NCBI GenBank assembly: GCA_018240745.1
Contig: JAFEFF010000172.1
Coordinates: forward strand, 1-64,000
DNA: 64,000 nucleotides
Direction: 5' to 3'
Source of the DNA: Pseudomonadota bacterium
GTDB lineage: Bacteria; Pseudomonadota; Alphaproteobacteria; Reyranellales; Reyranellaceae
How positions within the stretch are numbered: position 1 is the stretch's first letter; each line of letters opens with the position of its first letter. The notes beneath the pieces were generated by a model. The model was given only the letters and a program-made list of their open reading frames with translations. It had not been told where the DNA came from and did no database searches. Position numbers and translations under genes: made by a program. Shown here one piece after another: positions 39,983 to 48,521 of the stretch.

Positions 39983-40906
39983 GTGAGGGCCGTTGTATTG
40001 GGGGCTGCCGCCGGCGGCGGCTTCCCGCAGTGGAATTCCAACGCAGAAGCCTGCCGTCGCGCCCGCTCCGGTGATCCTCGGGCGAAACGGCGCACGCAGG
40101 CCTCGCTGGCGGTGAGCGGCGACGGCGAGCGCTGGTTCCTGATCAATGCTTCTCCCGATCTCCGCGAGCAGATCCAGGCACAGACGTTCCTCCATCCCAG
40201 AAGCGGCCTGCGCTCCTCGCCGATCGAAGGGGTGGTCCTGACGGGCGCCGATGTCGATGCGATCGCCGGCCTGTTGCACATGCGCGAGCGCCAGGCGTTC
40301 ACCCTGTATGGCAGCGACCGGGTGCTCGGCGTGCTGAAGGCCAATCCCGTCTTCGACGTGCTGTCCGACGACTGCGTGCGCCGCGAGACGGTGCCGCTGG
40401 GCCAGCCGTTCGAGCCGCGCCATGTCGATGGCAGCGGCAGCGGGCTCGAGGTCGAGCTGTTCGACGTGCCCGGCAAGGTCGCGCTCTATCTCGAGACGGG
40501 ATCGTCGCCGCAGGAGCTGGCCGGCAAGGCCGGCGACACGGTCGGCGTCGAAATCCGTTCGGGGGGCAAGCGACTGGCCTATATCCCCGGCTGTGCCGGC
40601 ATGACTGACAGTTTGAAGCGCCGACTCGCCGGCGCCTCGACCGTGCTGTTCGACGGGACGCTGTGGTGCGACGACGAGATGGTCCGCGCCGGCCTCGGGC
40701 CCAAAACCGGTCGGCGCATGGGGCACATGAGCGTAAGCGGACCGGATGGCACGGTCGCGGCCTTTCGCGACATCCCGGTCGCGCGCAAGATCCTGGTGCA
40801 CATCAACAACTCCAATCCGATCCTGCTCGAGGATTCGGCCGAGCGGCGCGCGCTCGCCGAGGAAGGATGGGAGGTCGCCTACGACGGCATGGAGGTCAGC
40901 CCGTGA
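39983..40906 (+). CDS. pqqB: PqqB, PQQ biosynthesis MBL-fold protein
   Basis: 307 residues, GTG start after TAGGAGG. The opening VVLGAAAGGGFPQWNSN is the PqqB signature. The metallo-beta-lactamase fold continues with LTGADVDAIAGLL in place of the usual HxHxDH, a recognised feature of PqqB, and HINNSNPIL near the end. Thought to hydroxylate the tyrosine of the processed precursor. Spaced 61 bp from pqqA and 0 bp from pqqC. Confidence 0.95.
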   Translation: MRAVVLGAAAGGGFPQWNSNAEACRRARSGDPRAKRRTQASLAVSGDGERWFLINASPDLREQIQAQTFLHPRSGLRSSPIEGVVLTGADVDAIAGLLHMRERQAFTLYGSDRVLGVLKANPVFDVLSDDCVRRETVPLGQPFEPRHVDGSGSGLEVELFDVPGKVALYLETGSSPQELAGKAGDTVGVEIRSGGKRLAYIPGCAGMTDSLKRRLAGASTVLFDGTLWCDDEMVRAGLGPKTGRRMGHMSVSGPDGTVAAFRDIPVARKILVHINNSNPILLEDSAERRALAEEGWEVAYDGMEVSP

Positions 40907-41653
40907 GTGACGCCTATGAGTGACAGCGATCGCCTGCTGACACCGGACGAGCTGGAGTCGGAGCTGCGCGCCATCGGCGCCGTTCGCTATCACCACCTGC
41001 ATCCGTTCCACAAGCTCTTGCATGGCGGCAAGCTGACGAAGCAGCAGGTCCAGGCCTGGGCGCTGAACCGCTACTACTACCAGGTGATGATTCCCATCAA
41101 GGACGCGCATGCGCTCACGCACCTGCCGACCGCCGAGCTGCGCCGCGAATGGCGCCGCCGCATCATCGACCATGACGGCGACCGCGAGGGCACCGGCGGT
41201 ATCGAGCGCTGGCTGAAGCTCGCCGAGGGCGTCGGGCTCGACCGCGCCTACGTGCAGTCGACCGAGGGCCTCCTGCCGGGCACCCGGTTTGCCGTCGAAG
41301 CCTACGTGAACTTCGTGCGCGACAAGCCGATCCTCGAGGGCATCGCCTCGTCGCTGACGGAGATGTTCTCGCCCGGCATCATCGCCGATCGCGTCCAGGG
41401 CATGCTGGCCAACTACGACTTCATCACCGAGCAGACGCTGGCCTACTTCACGCCGCGGTTGACGCAGGCGCCGCAGGACGTCGACTTCGCGCTGCGCTAC
41501 GTCAAGGCCGAGGCCAGGACGCGCGCCGACCAGGAGAAGGTCCTGGCGGCGCTGCGCTTCAAGTGCGACGTGCTGTGGGCGCAGCTCGATGCGCTCTACC
41601 TCGCCTATGTCGATCCGGGCCTGATCCCGCCCGGCGCGTTCGTTCCAAAGTGA
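40907..41653 (+). CDS. pqqC: PqqC, pyrroloquinoline-quinone synthase
   Basis: 248 residues of all-helical TENA/haem-oxygenase-like fold carrying out the final ring closure and eight-electron oxidation. Conserved blocks: RYHHLHPFHKLLHGGKL, ALNRYYYQVMIPIKDA, IDHDGD and FALRYVKAEARTRADQE. A GTG at 40907 has GGAGG 11 nt upstream; an ATG at 40916 (MSDSDRLL) is an equally possible start. Follows pqqB without a gap. Confidence 0.95.
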   Translation: MTPMSDSDRLLTPDELESELRAIGAVRYHHLHPFHKLLHGGKLTKQQVQAWALNRYYYQVMIPIKDAHALTHLPTAELRREWRRRIIDHDGDREGTGGIERWLKLAEGVGLDRAYVQSTEGLLPGTRFAVEAYVNFVRDKPILEGIASSLTEMFSPGIIADRVQGMLANYDFITEQTLAYFTPRLTQAPQDVDFALRYVKAEARTRADQEKVLAALRFKCDVLWAQLDALYLAYVDPGLIPPGAFVPK

Positions 41654-41663
41654 GCGGGCCGAA

Positions 41664-41963
41664 ATGAGCGCGGAACGCCTCATGGTCGACAGCGCGAGCG
41701 TGCTCAGGCTCGCGCCGCACATCGTCTTCCGCTTCGACGAGACGCGGCGGCGCTGGATCATGATGGCGCCCGAGCGGCTGATGCTGCCCGACGAGCAGGC
41801 GGTCGAGATCCTGAAGCTGGTCGACGGCAAGGCGAGCGTTGCCGCCATTGTCGATGCCCTGGCGGCACGGTTCAACGCACCGCGCCAGGAGATCGCGGGC
41901 GACGTCACCGAGATGCTGCAGGATCTCGCGGACAAAGGCTGTCTGGCCCATGCCGAGCGTTGA
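41664..41963 (+). CDS. pqqD: PqqD, peptide chaperone
   Basis: 99 residues of the PqqD/RRE fold: LAPHIVFRFDETRRRWIMMAP opening, ERLMLPDEQAVEILKLVDG centre and [16 protein letters not shown] close. Binds PqqA and delivers it to PqqE. Its 3' end overlaps the pqqE start by 14 bp, coupling the two, in keeping with their working as a complex. Confidence 0.95.
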   Translation: MSAERLMVDSASVLRLAPHIVFRFDETRRRWIMMAPERLMLPDEQAVEILKLVDGKASVAAIVDALAARFNAPRQEIAGDVTEMLQDLADKGCLAHAER

Positions 41964-43062
41964 TCCGCCGACCGCTGGTCCACCGACCATTGATCCGCCC
42001 TTGGCGCTGCTGGCCGAGCTGACGCATCGCTGCCCGCTCGCTTGCCCCTATTGCTCCAACCCGATCGAGCTGGAGCGCGCGTCTAGCGAGCTCCACGGTG
42101 AGGACTGGCGACGCGTGCTGCGCGAGGCGGCGGCGCTGGGCGTGCTGCAGGTTCATTTTTCCGGCGGCGAGCCGATGGTGCGCCGCGAGCTCGCTACGCT
42201 GATCGCCGAGGCGGCATCGCACGGTCTCTACAGCAATCTCATCACCTCCGGCGCATTGGGCGGCGAGCGCGAGATTGCCGCCTTCGCCGAGGCTGGCCTG
42301 CGCCATGTGCAGCTCAGCCTGCAGGACCACGAGGCGGCCAACGCCGACCGCATCGCCGGCCTGGCCGGGGCCTTCGAGCGCAAGATGAAGTTCGCCGCCG
42401 CCGTACGTGCCGCCGGCCTGCCGCTCACCCTCAACATGGTGGTGCATCGCCAGAATCTCGACGGCATCGCCGAGATGATCGACCTGGCGCAATCGCTGGG
42501 CGCGCGCCGGGTCGAGATCGCGCACGTGCAGTACTACGCCTGGGCGCTCGAGAACCGCGCCGCGCTGTTGCCCACCCGCGCGCAACTCGACGAGGCGACG
42601 CGCATCGTCGAGGCGGCGCGCGAGCGGCTGAAGGGCGTGCTGGCGATCGACTATGTCGTGCCCGACTATTACGGCGTTCGGCCGAAGAGCTGCATGAACG
42701 GCTGGGGCCGGCAGTTCCTGAACGTCATGCCCTCCGGCACGGTGGTGCCCTGCCACGCCGCGCAGACCATTCCCGGGATCGACTTCCCCTCGGTGCGCGA
42801 GGCGAGCCTGGCCGACATCTGGTACCGCTCGGACGCCTTCAACCGCTTCCGCGGCACCGGCTGGATGCCAGATCCGTGCCGCGACTGCGACCGCCGCGAG
42901 ATCGACTGGGGCGGCTGCCGCTGCCAGGCGCTCGCGCTCACCGGCGACGCCGCGCGCACCGATCCGGTGTGTGCTTTGTCGCCCGAGCATGGCGTGATCG
43001 AAGCGGCCCTGACCGAGGCCGCCGCTGCGCCCGCGCCATTCATCTATCGGCGATATCGGTAG
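41950..43062 (+). CDS. pqqE: PqqE, radical SAM PqqA peptide cyclase
   Basis: 370 residues. The radical-SAM cluster motif CxxxCxxC is in [13 protein letters not shown], the SAM site GGEP in [12 protein letters not shown], and the SPASM C-terminus has [25 protein letters not shown] and [10 protein letters not shown] cysteines for auxiliary clusters. It forms the Glu-Tyr carbon-carbon link in PqqA. The ATG at 41950 lies inside pqqD; the frame is open upstream only as overlap. No pqqF protease follows; the next gene is convergent 4 bp away. Confidence 0.95.
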   Translation: MPSVDPPTAGPPTIDPPLALLAELTHRCPLACPYCSNPIELERASSELHGEDWRRVLREAAALGVLQVHFSGGEPMVRRELATLIAEAASHGLYSNLITSGALGGEREIAAFAEAGLRHVQLSLQDHEAANADRIAGLAGAFERKMKFAAAVRAAGLPLTLNMVVHRQNLDGIAEMIDLAQSLGARRVEIAHVQYYAWALENRAALLPTRAQLDEATRIVEAARERLKGVLAIDYVVPDYYGVRPKSCMNGWGRQFLNVMPSGTVVPCHAAQTIPGIDFPSVREASLADIWYRSDAFNRFRGTGWMPDPCRDCDRREIDWGGCRCQALALTGDAARTDPVCALSPEHGVIEAALTEAAAAPAPFIYRRYR

Positions 43063-43066
43063 CCTC

Positions 43067-43465
43067 TCAAAAGTTGGGATACTGGTCGTCTCCCACCTTC
43101 TCCATCCAGTCGACGACCTTGCCGTCGAGAGCCTCCTGGATGGCGATGTGGGTGAGCGACGTCCCGGCCTTGGCGCCATGCCAGTGCTTCTCGCCGGGCG
43201 GCGTCCAGATCACGTCGCCCGGACCGATCTCGTGCACCGGCTGCCCCCATGCCTGCACCCAGCCGCTGCCGGCCGTCACGACCAGTATCTGGCCCAGCGG
43301 ATGCGTGTGCCAGGCGCTGCGTGCGCCGGGCTCGAACGTCACATAAGCACCGCTGGTGCGGGCCGGATCGTGCGCTGGAAAGAGCGGGTCGACGCGGACT
43401 TGCCCGGTGAAGTACTCCGCCGGCCCTTTATTGGAATGGCGCGTGCCATTGCGGGTGATTTCCAT
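43067..43465 (-). CDS. Cupin-domain protein (QdoI/carboxymuconolactone-linked type)
   Basis: 132 residues, single cupin barrel. Metal ligands His/His/Gln in [17 protein letters not shown] and His in [10 protein letters not shown]. The layout matches small cupins often fused to or paired with carboxymuconolactone-decarboxylase proteins. The ATG at 43465 gives [23 protein letters not shown]2255 gene lies 12 bp upstream on the same strand. Confidence 0.85.
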   Translation of the reverse strand: MEITRNGTRHSNKGPAEYFTGQVRVDPLFPAHDPARTSGAYVTFEPGARSAWHTHPLGQILVVTAGSGWVQAWGQPVHEIGPGDVIWTPPGEKHWHGAKAGTSLTHIAIQEALDGKVVDWMEKVGDDQYPNF

Positions 43466-43477
43466 GTCGGGCTCCGT

Positions 43478-43840
43478 TCAACGCGGCTCGAGCCGCAGGG
43501 TCGTCGACAGGATGTCGGATCGCACGACCGACCCCGCGTAGGGGCTGCCGTGGTATTTCCGCAGGTATTCGCGGCTGGCGCGCTCGATCGACCGGGCATC
43601 GGCCGCCGCGACGGCGTGCACGGGCAGCGCATGGCCCTCGAACTCGATCGTCGCATCGCCCCCGTCGGCGACGTCCCTGTACCAACGGCCCTTGGCGCCG
43701 CGTGCCGAGCGCACGAACACTTCGCCGTCGGCCACGACCACCCAGATCACCACGGCGGCGCCGGGGTGTTTTTTCGTGCGGATGGCGATCTCGTTCTGGG
43801 CACTCAGCTGCGCCAGGGTCTCCTTGTCGAATCGGGCCAT
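43478..43840 (-). CDS. DUF2255 family protein
   Basis: 120 residues. The opening MARFDKETLAQLSAQNEIAI and the core VFVRSARGAKGRWYRDV are typical of DUF2255, a flavin-reductase-like split-barrel fold acting on unknown substrates. The ATG at 43840 was chosen because family similarity starts there, although the frame stays open to 44044. Probably co-transcribed with the cupin. The 206 bp between it and the divergent LysR gene contain no gene I can see and probably hold both promoters. Confidence 0.82.
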   Translation of the reverse strand: MARFDKETLAQLSAQNEIAIRTKKHPGAAVVIWVVVADGEVFVRSARGAKGRWYRDVADGGDATIEFEGHALPVHAVAAADARSIERASREYLRKYHGSPYAGSVVRSDILSTTLRLEPR

Positions 43841-44046
43841 GACGTTACCGTCCAACCATTTGTTGCATGTACTCGGGATACCGGCCGCCCTGGACCGGGA
43901 TATCGGACACCGCTGCTGTGATTTCCGCGAGAGCGCTTGTGCATCGCTTCGCCCTTTCATCTGCCCCGGCATCACCAGGATTTGGGCACTGGTGTCCCCG
44001 CAACTAGCCGGCATAATCGGCATACAGTCGTGAGCCGGAGTCATGA

Positions 44047-44940
44047 ATGCAGCGAGGAACTCTCGATGATCTTCTGGCCTTCGTGGCGGTCGCCCGCGAG
44101 AGAAGCTTCACCCGCGCGGCTCACCGGCTCGGCGTCTCCCAGTCCGCCCTCAGCCATACCGTGCGCGCGCTGGAAGAGCGAATGGGTGTGCGACTCCTCA
44201 CGCGCACGACTCGCAGCGTCTCCCCGACCGAAGCCGGGGAGCGACTGCTGAGCACGGTCGGTCCGCGACTGGAGGAAATCGAGGCGGAGCTCGGCGCGCT
44301 CGGCGAGCTGCGCGACCGGCCGGCCGGCACGATCCGCCTGACGGCCACCGAATACGCAGCCGACGAAATCCTGCTGCCGAAGCTTGCCAAGCTCCTGCCG
44401 GCCTATCCCGACATCAAGGTGGAGATCATGATCGACTACGGCCTGACCGACATCGTGGCACAACGCTACGACGCCGGCGTGCGTAGCGGAGAGCAGGTTG
44501 CCAAAGGCATGATCGCAGTGCGCATCGGGCCCGACATGCGCATGGCGGTGGTCGGCGCGCCCTCCTATCTCAAGACGCGGCCGGCGCCCAAGCGCCCGCA
44601 GGAGCTGGTGCAGCACAATTGCATCAACCTGCGGCTTCCCACCCATGGCGGGACGTATGCTTGGGAGTTCGAGAAGGCCGGCCGCGAGCTCAGGGTGAGG
44701 GTCGAGGGCCAGTTCACCTGCAATACGACGGCGCAGATGCTCAACGCCGCGCTGGCGGGACTCGGCCTGGCTTATGTGCCGGAAGGCCTGGTGGAGGAGC
44801 ACGTCGCGAAACGTCGTCTGCAGCGCGTGCTGGAAGATTGGTGCCTGCCCTATTCGGGCTACCATCTCTACTATCCCAGCCGGCGCCAATCGTCCGCGGC
44901 CTTCGCGCTGCTGGTCGAGGCCCTCCGCTATCGACAGTAG
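44047..44940 (+). CDS. LysR-family transcriptional regulator
   Basis: 297 residues. Winged HTH at 1-65 (LLAFVAVARERSFTRAAHRLGVSQSALSHTV), linker helix, then the two-lobed effector domain (GTIRLTATEYAADEILLPKL at about 94, GLGLAYVPEGLVEEHV near 240). It faces the DUF2255-cupin pair across 206 bp and runs into the AhpD-like gene 13 bp downstream; either could be its target. Effector unknown. Confidence 0.94.
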   Translation: MQRGTLDDLLAFVAVARERSFTRAAHRLGVSQSALSHTVRALEERMGVRLLTRTTRSVSPTEAGERLLSTVGPRLEEIEAELGALGELRDRPAGTIRLTATEYAADEILLPKLAKLLPAYPDIKVEIMIDYGLTDIVAQRYDAGVRSGEQVAKGMIAVRIGPDMRMAVVGAPSYLKTRPAPKRPQELVQHNCINLRLPTHGGTYAWEFEKAGRELRVRVEGQFTCNTTAQMLNAALAGLGLAYVPEGLVEEHVAKRRLQRVLEDWCLPYSGYHLYYPSRRQSSAAFALLVEALRYRQ

Positions 44941-44953
44941 GAGTGTGTCGTCC

Positions 44954-45511
44954 ATGCCGTTCTTCAAGTCGCTGCCGCCGGATGCCGGCCCACCGGCCGT
45001 CTTCACGAAGTATCCGGGGCTCTACGGTCCGTGGGCGCAGATGAGCGAAAAGCTGATGAATGGCCCGTCGCCGCTGTCGCGCGGCGAGCGCGAATTGATC
45101 CTCGCCTATGCCGCGGGCGCCGCCGGATGCCGCTTCGTCTGCGTGGCGCACGCCGAAGTCGCGTACGCCCTGGGCGTCGAACCCGGCACCGTCGAGCGCC
45201 TCGTCGAGGATCCCCAACGCGCCGTCATCGAACCGCGGCTGAGGCCGTTGCTGGCCTACGTGCGCAAGCTGATGACCACGCCGGGTGAAATGACCCAGGC
45301 GGACGCCGACGCGGTCTTCGACGCCGGCTGGGACGAGCACGCGCTTCACGACGCGATCGCCATCACCGCGCGGGCAGCCTTCATGCAGCGGCTGGTCGAA
45401 GGCCATGGCTTCGTGCCGATGTCCAAGGAGATGGCGGCGCGGCGCGCCAAGGAGCGGGTGGACCACGGCTACGTGAACCTCTATCCGGTCTTCAGGGACA
45501 AGCAACCTTAG
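44954..45511 (+). CDS. AhpD/CMD-like peroxidase-related protein
   Basis: 185 residues of carboxymuconolactone-decarboxylase-like helical fold. RGERELILAYAAGAAGC leads to Cys59-x3-Cys63-x2-His66, a variant of the AhpD C-x2-C-x3-H redox site. The middle block PRLRPLLAYVRKLMTTPGEMT is typical of uncharacterised peroxidase-related enzymes. Co-directional with LysR (13-bp gap) and 7 bp from the convergent broken alcohol dehydrogenase. Confidence 0.8.
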   Translation: MPFFKSLPPDAGPPAVFTKYPGLYGPWAQMSEKLMNGPSPLSRGERELILAYAAGAAGCRFVCVAHAEVAYALGVEPGTVERLVEDPQRAVIEPRLRPLLAYVRKLMTTPGEMTQADADAVFDAGWDEHALHDAIAITARAAFMQRLVEGHGFVPMSKEMAARRAKERVDHGYVNLYPVFRDKQP

Positions 45512-45518
45512 CCGCGCA

Positions 45519-46554
45519 TCAAGGCTTCACCATCACCTTGATCGACTCCCGCTGGTTCATGGCGCGGTAGCCGTCCGGCACTGCGTCCAATCCCACGGTT
45601 CGGTCGAAAACGCGGCCGGGCTGTATGCGGCCCTCGAGCACGTCGGGAAGCAGCCCGGTGATGTAGGCACGAACCGGGGCGGGGCCCCGCCGACGCTGAC
45701 GTTTTTGTAGAAGGCGGGCAGCGAGCCGGGAATGCTCTCATAGTGAGGCACGCCTACGCGGCCAATCGCGCCGCCGGGACGCGCGATGGCGACAGCGGTG
45801 TCCATTGCCTGCTCGGTGCCGACGCATTCGAGGACGGAGTGCACGCCGAAGCCGCCGGTAAGCGCCATCACGCGCGCCTTTCCTTCCTGGCCCCGCTCGC
45901 TCACGACATCGGTCGCGCCGAAGTCCTTCGCGAGCGCGATTCGGTCCTTGTGCCGTCCCAGGATGATGATCTGCTCGGCGCCGAGCCGCTTCGCCGCGAG
46001 CACGCCGCAGAGGCCGACGGCTCCATCGCCGACGACGGCTACCCTGTGGCCTCGCTGAACCTTGGCCACGATCGCGGCGTGGTGCCCCGTACCCATGACG
46101 TCCGAAAGCGTGAGCAGGGACGGCATCAGCGCTTCGTCGGGGCCAACCGGCAGGACGAACAGGGTGCCGTCGGCCTGAGGAATGCGCAGAGCCTCCGCCT
46201 GCGCGCCGTCCATGTCGCCACCGTTCCCGAAGAACTGCACATGGACGCAGGCCGTGGGCAGGCCCTCGTGGCAAAACGCACAGGTGCCGTCCGACGAGGC
46301 GAAAGGCATCACCACCAGGTCGCCGGCCTTGAGCATGCGAACGTCCGATCCCACCGCCTCGACGATGCCGATCGCCTCGTGGCCCATGCGCTGGGCGGGT
46401 TCGCCCGGCTTCTTCAGATTGTAGGGCCAGAGGTCGCTGCCGCAGATGCAGGCGCGCGTGACGCGGACGACCGCGTCCGTTGGCTCTTGAGACTGGCGTC
46501 CGGGACATGCTCGATGCGGACGTCGCCTGCGGCATACATCACGGTGCCACGCAT
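45519..46554 (-). pseudogene. Zinc-dependent alcohol dehydrogenase (MDR family) with two -1 frameshifts
   Basis: About 345 codons of a medium-chain dehydrogenase are spread over three frames. Part 1 (MRGTVMYAAGDVRIEHVPDA, start 46554 after GGAGGG) breaks at 46486-46491; restoring one C gives DASLQEPTDAVVRVTRACIC and the zinc motif CGSDLWPY. Part 2 (GHEAIGIVEAVGSDVRML to SVGG) has the zinc-lobe cysteines and VVGDGAVGLCGV, and breaks in a GGGGCCCC run at 45681-45688; one extra base gives VGGGPAPVRAYITGLLPDVL and the normal end NQRESIKVMVKP. Both changes are single-base losses in the same direction. Otherwise the reading is intact, so decay is recent or these are sequencing errors. Confidence 0.85.
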
Positions 46555-46573
46555 GGTCATTCCCTCCGACGGT

Positions 46574-47335
46574 TCACTTCGGGCGCTTGTCGATGACGTC
46601 CTTGACCACCGGCAGCGCCGAGAAGACGTTGGGCCAGCCGGCATGGAAGGCGAGCTGGGTCAGCGCTTCGCCCGACTCCTCGGCCGTCAGGCCGTTGTTC
46701 ATGGCGCGATTGAGGTGATACGGGATCTGCGCGACCTGGCCCGAGGCTACCAGCGCGCTGACGGTCACCAGGCTCCGATCGCGGGGCGCCAGATCAGGGC
46801 GCAGCCAGAGATCGCGGAACAGAAGCTCAGCGGTGTAGTGAACGACGCCGGGCGACGTCTTGCCGAACTGCGCCTCGACCCGTTGCGCGCGATCGGCTTC
46901 GGCCGGCGCATCCAGCGGCAAGGGCGGGGGCGACGCCGCGGGCAGCTGGTCCGTGCCAATGCCGCGGGTCGCAAACACCTCCTTCGCCACGGCCGCCGCG
47001 GCACTCGCGTTCGACCAGCCGGAGTAGAAGGCGAGATGCGTGACGATCTCGGAGAGCTCCCGCGGCTTGACGCCGTTGTCGAGGGCTCGCCCCATCTCGT
47101 TCGGAAGATCGGCCGTCTGGTTGCGCGCGATCAGAGCGGCGACCGTCACGATGCTGCGGTCACGCGGCGCAAGACCGGGGCGCTGCCAAAGCTCGGCAAG
47201 CGGTCCTTGGGCGTACTTCTCCAGTGCCGGAACAACCATGCCGATCTCCTCACGCGCGGGCATGGGCTTCTGTTCCGCGATCGATTGTGACGAACCGATC
47301 GTCACAATCGCACCGAGCACGACGAGCGTCTTCAT
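46574..47335 (-). CDS. Exported protein with two carboxymuconolactone-decarboxylase domains
   Basis: 253 residues. Signal peptide about 1-21 (MKTLVVLGAIVTIGSSQSIA). Two CMD repeats follow: the first with LAPRDRSIVTVAALIARNQ and EIVTHLAFYSGWSNA, the second with LAPRDRSLVTVSALVASGQ and EALTQLAFHAGWPNV. No AhpD-type CxxC is visible, so a decarboxylase or lactonase-like rather than peroxidase role is likelier. Its first 86 bp overlap the end of the upstream MFS gene in another frame, and it lies 19 bp before the broken alcohol dehydrogenase. Confidence 0.85.
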   Translation of the reverse strand: MKTLVVLGAIVTIGSSQSIAEQKPMPAREEIGMVVPALEKYAQGPLAELWQRPGLAPRDRSIVTVAALIARNQTADLPNEMGRALDNGVKPRELSEIVTHLAFYSGWSNASAAAAVAKEVFATRGIGTDQLPAASPPPLPLDAPAEADRAQRVEAQFGKTSPGVVHYTAELLFRDLWLRPDLAPRDRSLVTVSALVASGQVAQIPYHLNRAMNNGLTAEESGEALTQLAFHAGWPNVFSALPVVKDVIDKRPK

Positions 47336-48521
47336 GGGCGGCTTCCTTCGCAAGTAGCGGACGAGGCTTGAGGAACCGGAAGGCGATAGGTACTGCTGCG
47401 AGAGCGGCGACCGCACTGCAGAGGAAGGCCGCTTCGAGACCGGCCGCGCCGGCCACCAGGCCGAGCAGGGGGCCGCTGGCGCCCAGCGCGAGGTCGAGGA
47501 AGGCCGTGTAGGCGCCCATCGCAAGCCCGCGGCTCTCGGCCGGCACACGCGACACCGCTTCCACGCCGAGGCCGGGATAGACCAGCGAGTAGCCGAGGCC
47601 CGTAAGAGCTGCGCCCAGCAGTGCGAGCGAGGCGGTATCCGCCAGCCAGATCGATGCCAGGCCCAGCGCCTCGATCAGCAGGCAGACCAGCGCGACCTTG
47701 GCGCCGCCCATCCGGTCGGGCAGATGGCCGAGGAGCAGGCGCGCAACGATGAACACGCCGGCGAAAGCGGTGTAGGGCAACCAGGCATGGCTCCAGCCGC
47801 GAAGCGCGAACAGGAGCGTGACGAAGGCGGTGATCGCACCGAAGCCGACGCTGCTCAAGGCGGACCCCGTGCCGGGCTGCCATACCGCACCGAGCACTCG
47901 CAGGAATGGCGGTCGCTCCTGCTCGGTCGGCGGCACGGCCCGCATCGGCGCGATGAGCAGGAGGGTGCCAAGCGGCGCGACAGCCGTGGCGATGCCGATC
48001 GCAGCGAAGCCATAAGCGGCGTATAGCGCCGCCCCGATGGGCGCGCCGGCCGCGAAGGCCGCGAACATCGCGGCGCCGACCCAGGCGATCACACGCCCGG
48101 TGCTCGCCGGACCGGCCAGGATCATGCCCCAGGTGACCGCGCCGGTGATGATGACGCTCTCCGCCGCGCCCAGGAGCAGACGGCCGAAGACGAGGATCGT
48201 ACCGGCGAGCGTGGGGCTGGCCGGCGCAAGCGACAGGAGGTAGAGCAGGCCCGCGATCGCCGCGATGACGAGGCCGGTGGCGGCCGCGCGCTTTGCCCCG
48301 CGACGGTCCGAAAAGCCGCCAGCCCACGGCCGCGTCAGCAGGGCCGAGGCGAACTGGCTGCCGGCGACGAGACCGACGACGAACGTGCCGAGCCCGAGCC
48401 CGTCATGGACATGGAGCGGCAGCACTGGCATGGCTAGCCCAATGACCAGGAACGCGACGAACACCGCGGCCATCAAGGGCAACACGGCATTGAAGGAAAC
48501 GCGGGAGGTGCGATCGGGCAT
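47250..48521 (-). CDS. MFS transporter (12-TM, YfcJ/arabinose-exporter-like)
   Basis: 423 residues with 12 hydrophobic segments; motif A GGFSDRRGAKRAA after TM2 and GHLPDRMGGAK in the second half. Probably an exporter of sugars or small metabolites. The membrane part ends near FRFLKPRPLLAKEAAHEDA; the last 25 or so residues (ARRARCDCDDRFVTIDRG onward) are read in the part overlapping the CMD gene and look like a run-on after loss of a stop. Start ATG at 48521 has only a weak ribosome site. Confidence 0.85.
   Translation of the reverse strand: MPDRTSRVSFNAVLPLMAAVFVAFLVIGLAMPVLPLHVHDGLGLGTFVVGLVAGSQFASALLTRPWAGGFSDRRGAKRAAATGLVIAAIAGLLYLLSLAPASPTLAGTILVFGRLLLGAAESVIITGAVTWGMILAGPASTGRVIAWVGAAMFAAFAAGAPIGAALYAAYGFAAIGIATAVAPLGTLLLIAPMRAVPPTEQERPPFLRVLGAVWQPGTGSALSSVGFGAITAFVTLLFALRGWSHAWLPYTAFAGVFIVARLLLGHLPDRMGGAKVALVCLLIEALGLASIWLADTASLALLGAALTGLGYSLVYPGLGVEAVSRVPAESRGLAMGAYTAFLDLALGASGPLLGLVAGAAGLEAAFLCSAVAALAAVPIAFRFLKPRPLLAKEAAHEDARRARCDCDDRFVTIDRGTEAHARA
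47282..47310 (-). other. Perfect 12-bp hairpin inside the MFS/CMD overlap
   Basis: CGATTGTGACGA (47282-47293) and TCGTCACAATCG (47299-47310) pair perfectly around ACCGA. It falls within the signal-peptide codons of the CMD gene, 26-54 nt after its start, and inside the MFS tail. On the message it would be a strong stem just behind the initiating ribosome, or on DNA a protein-binding palindrome. No T-tract. Confidence 0.6.

Noticed and set aside
43841..44044. Upstream extension of the DUF2255 frame
   Set aside because: No DUF2255 similarity before the ATG at 43840; the stretch is better read as the shared promoter region with the LysR gene.
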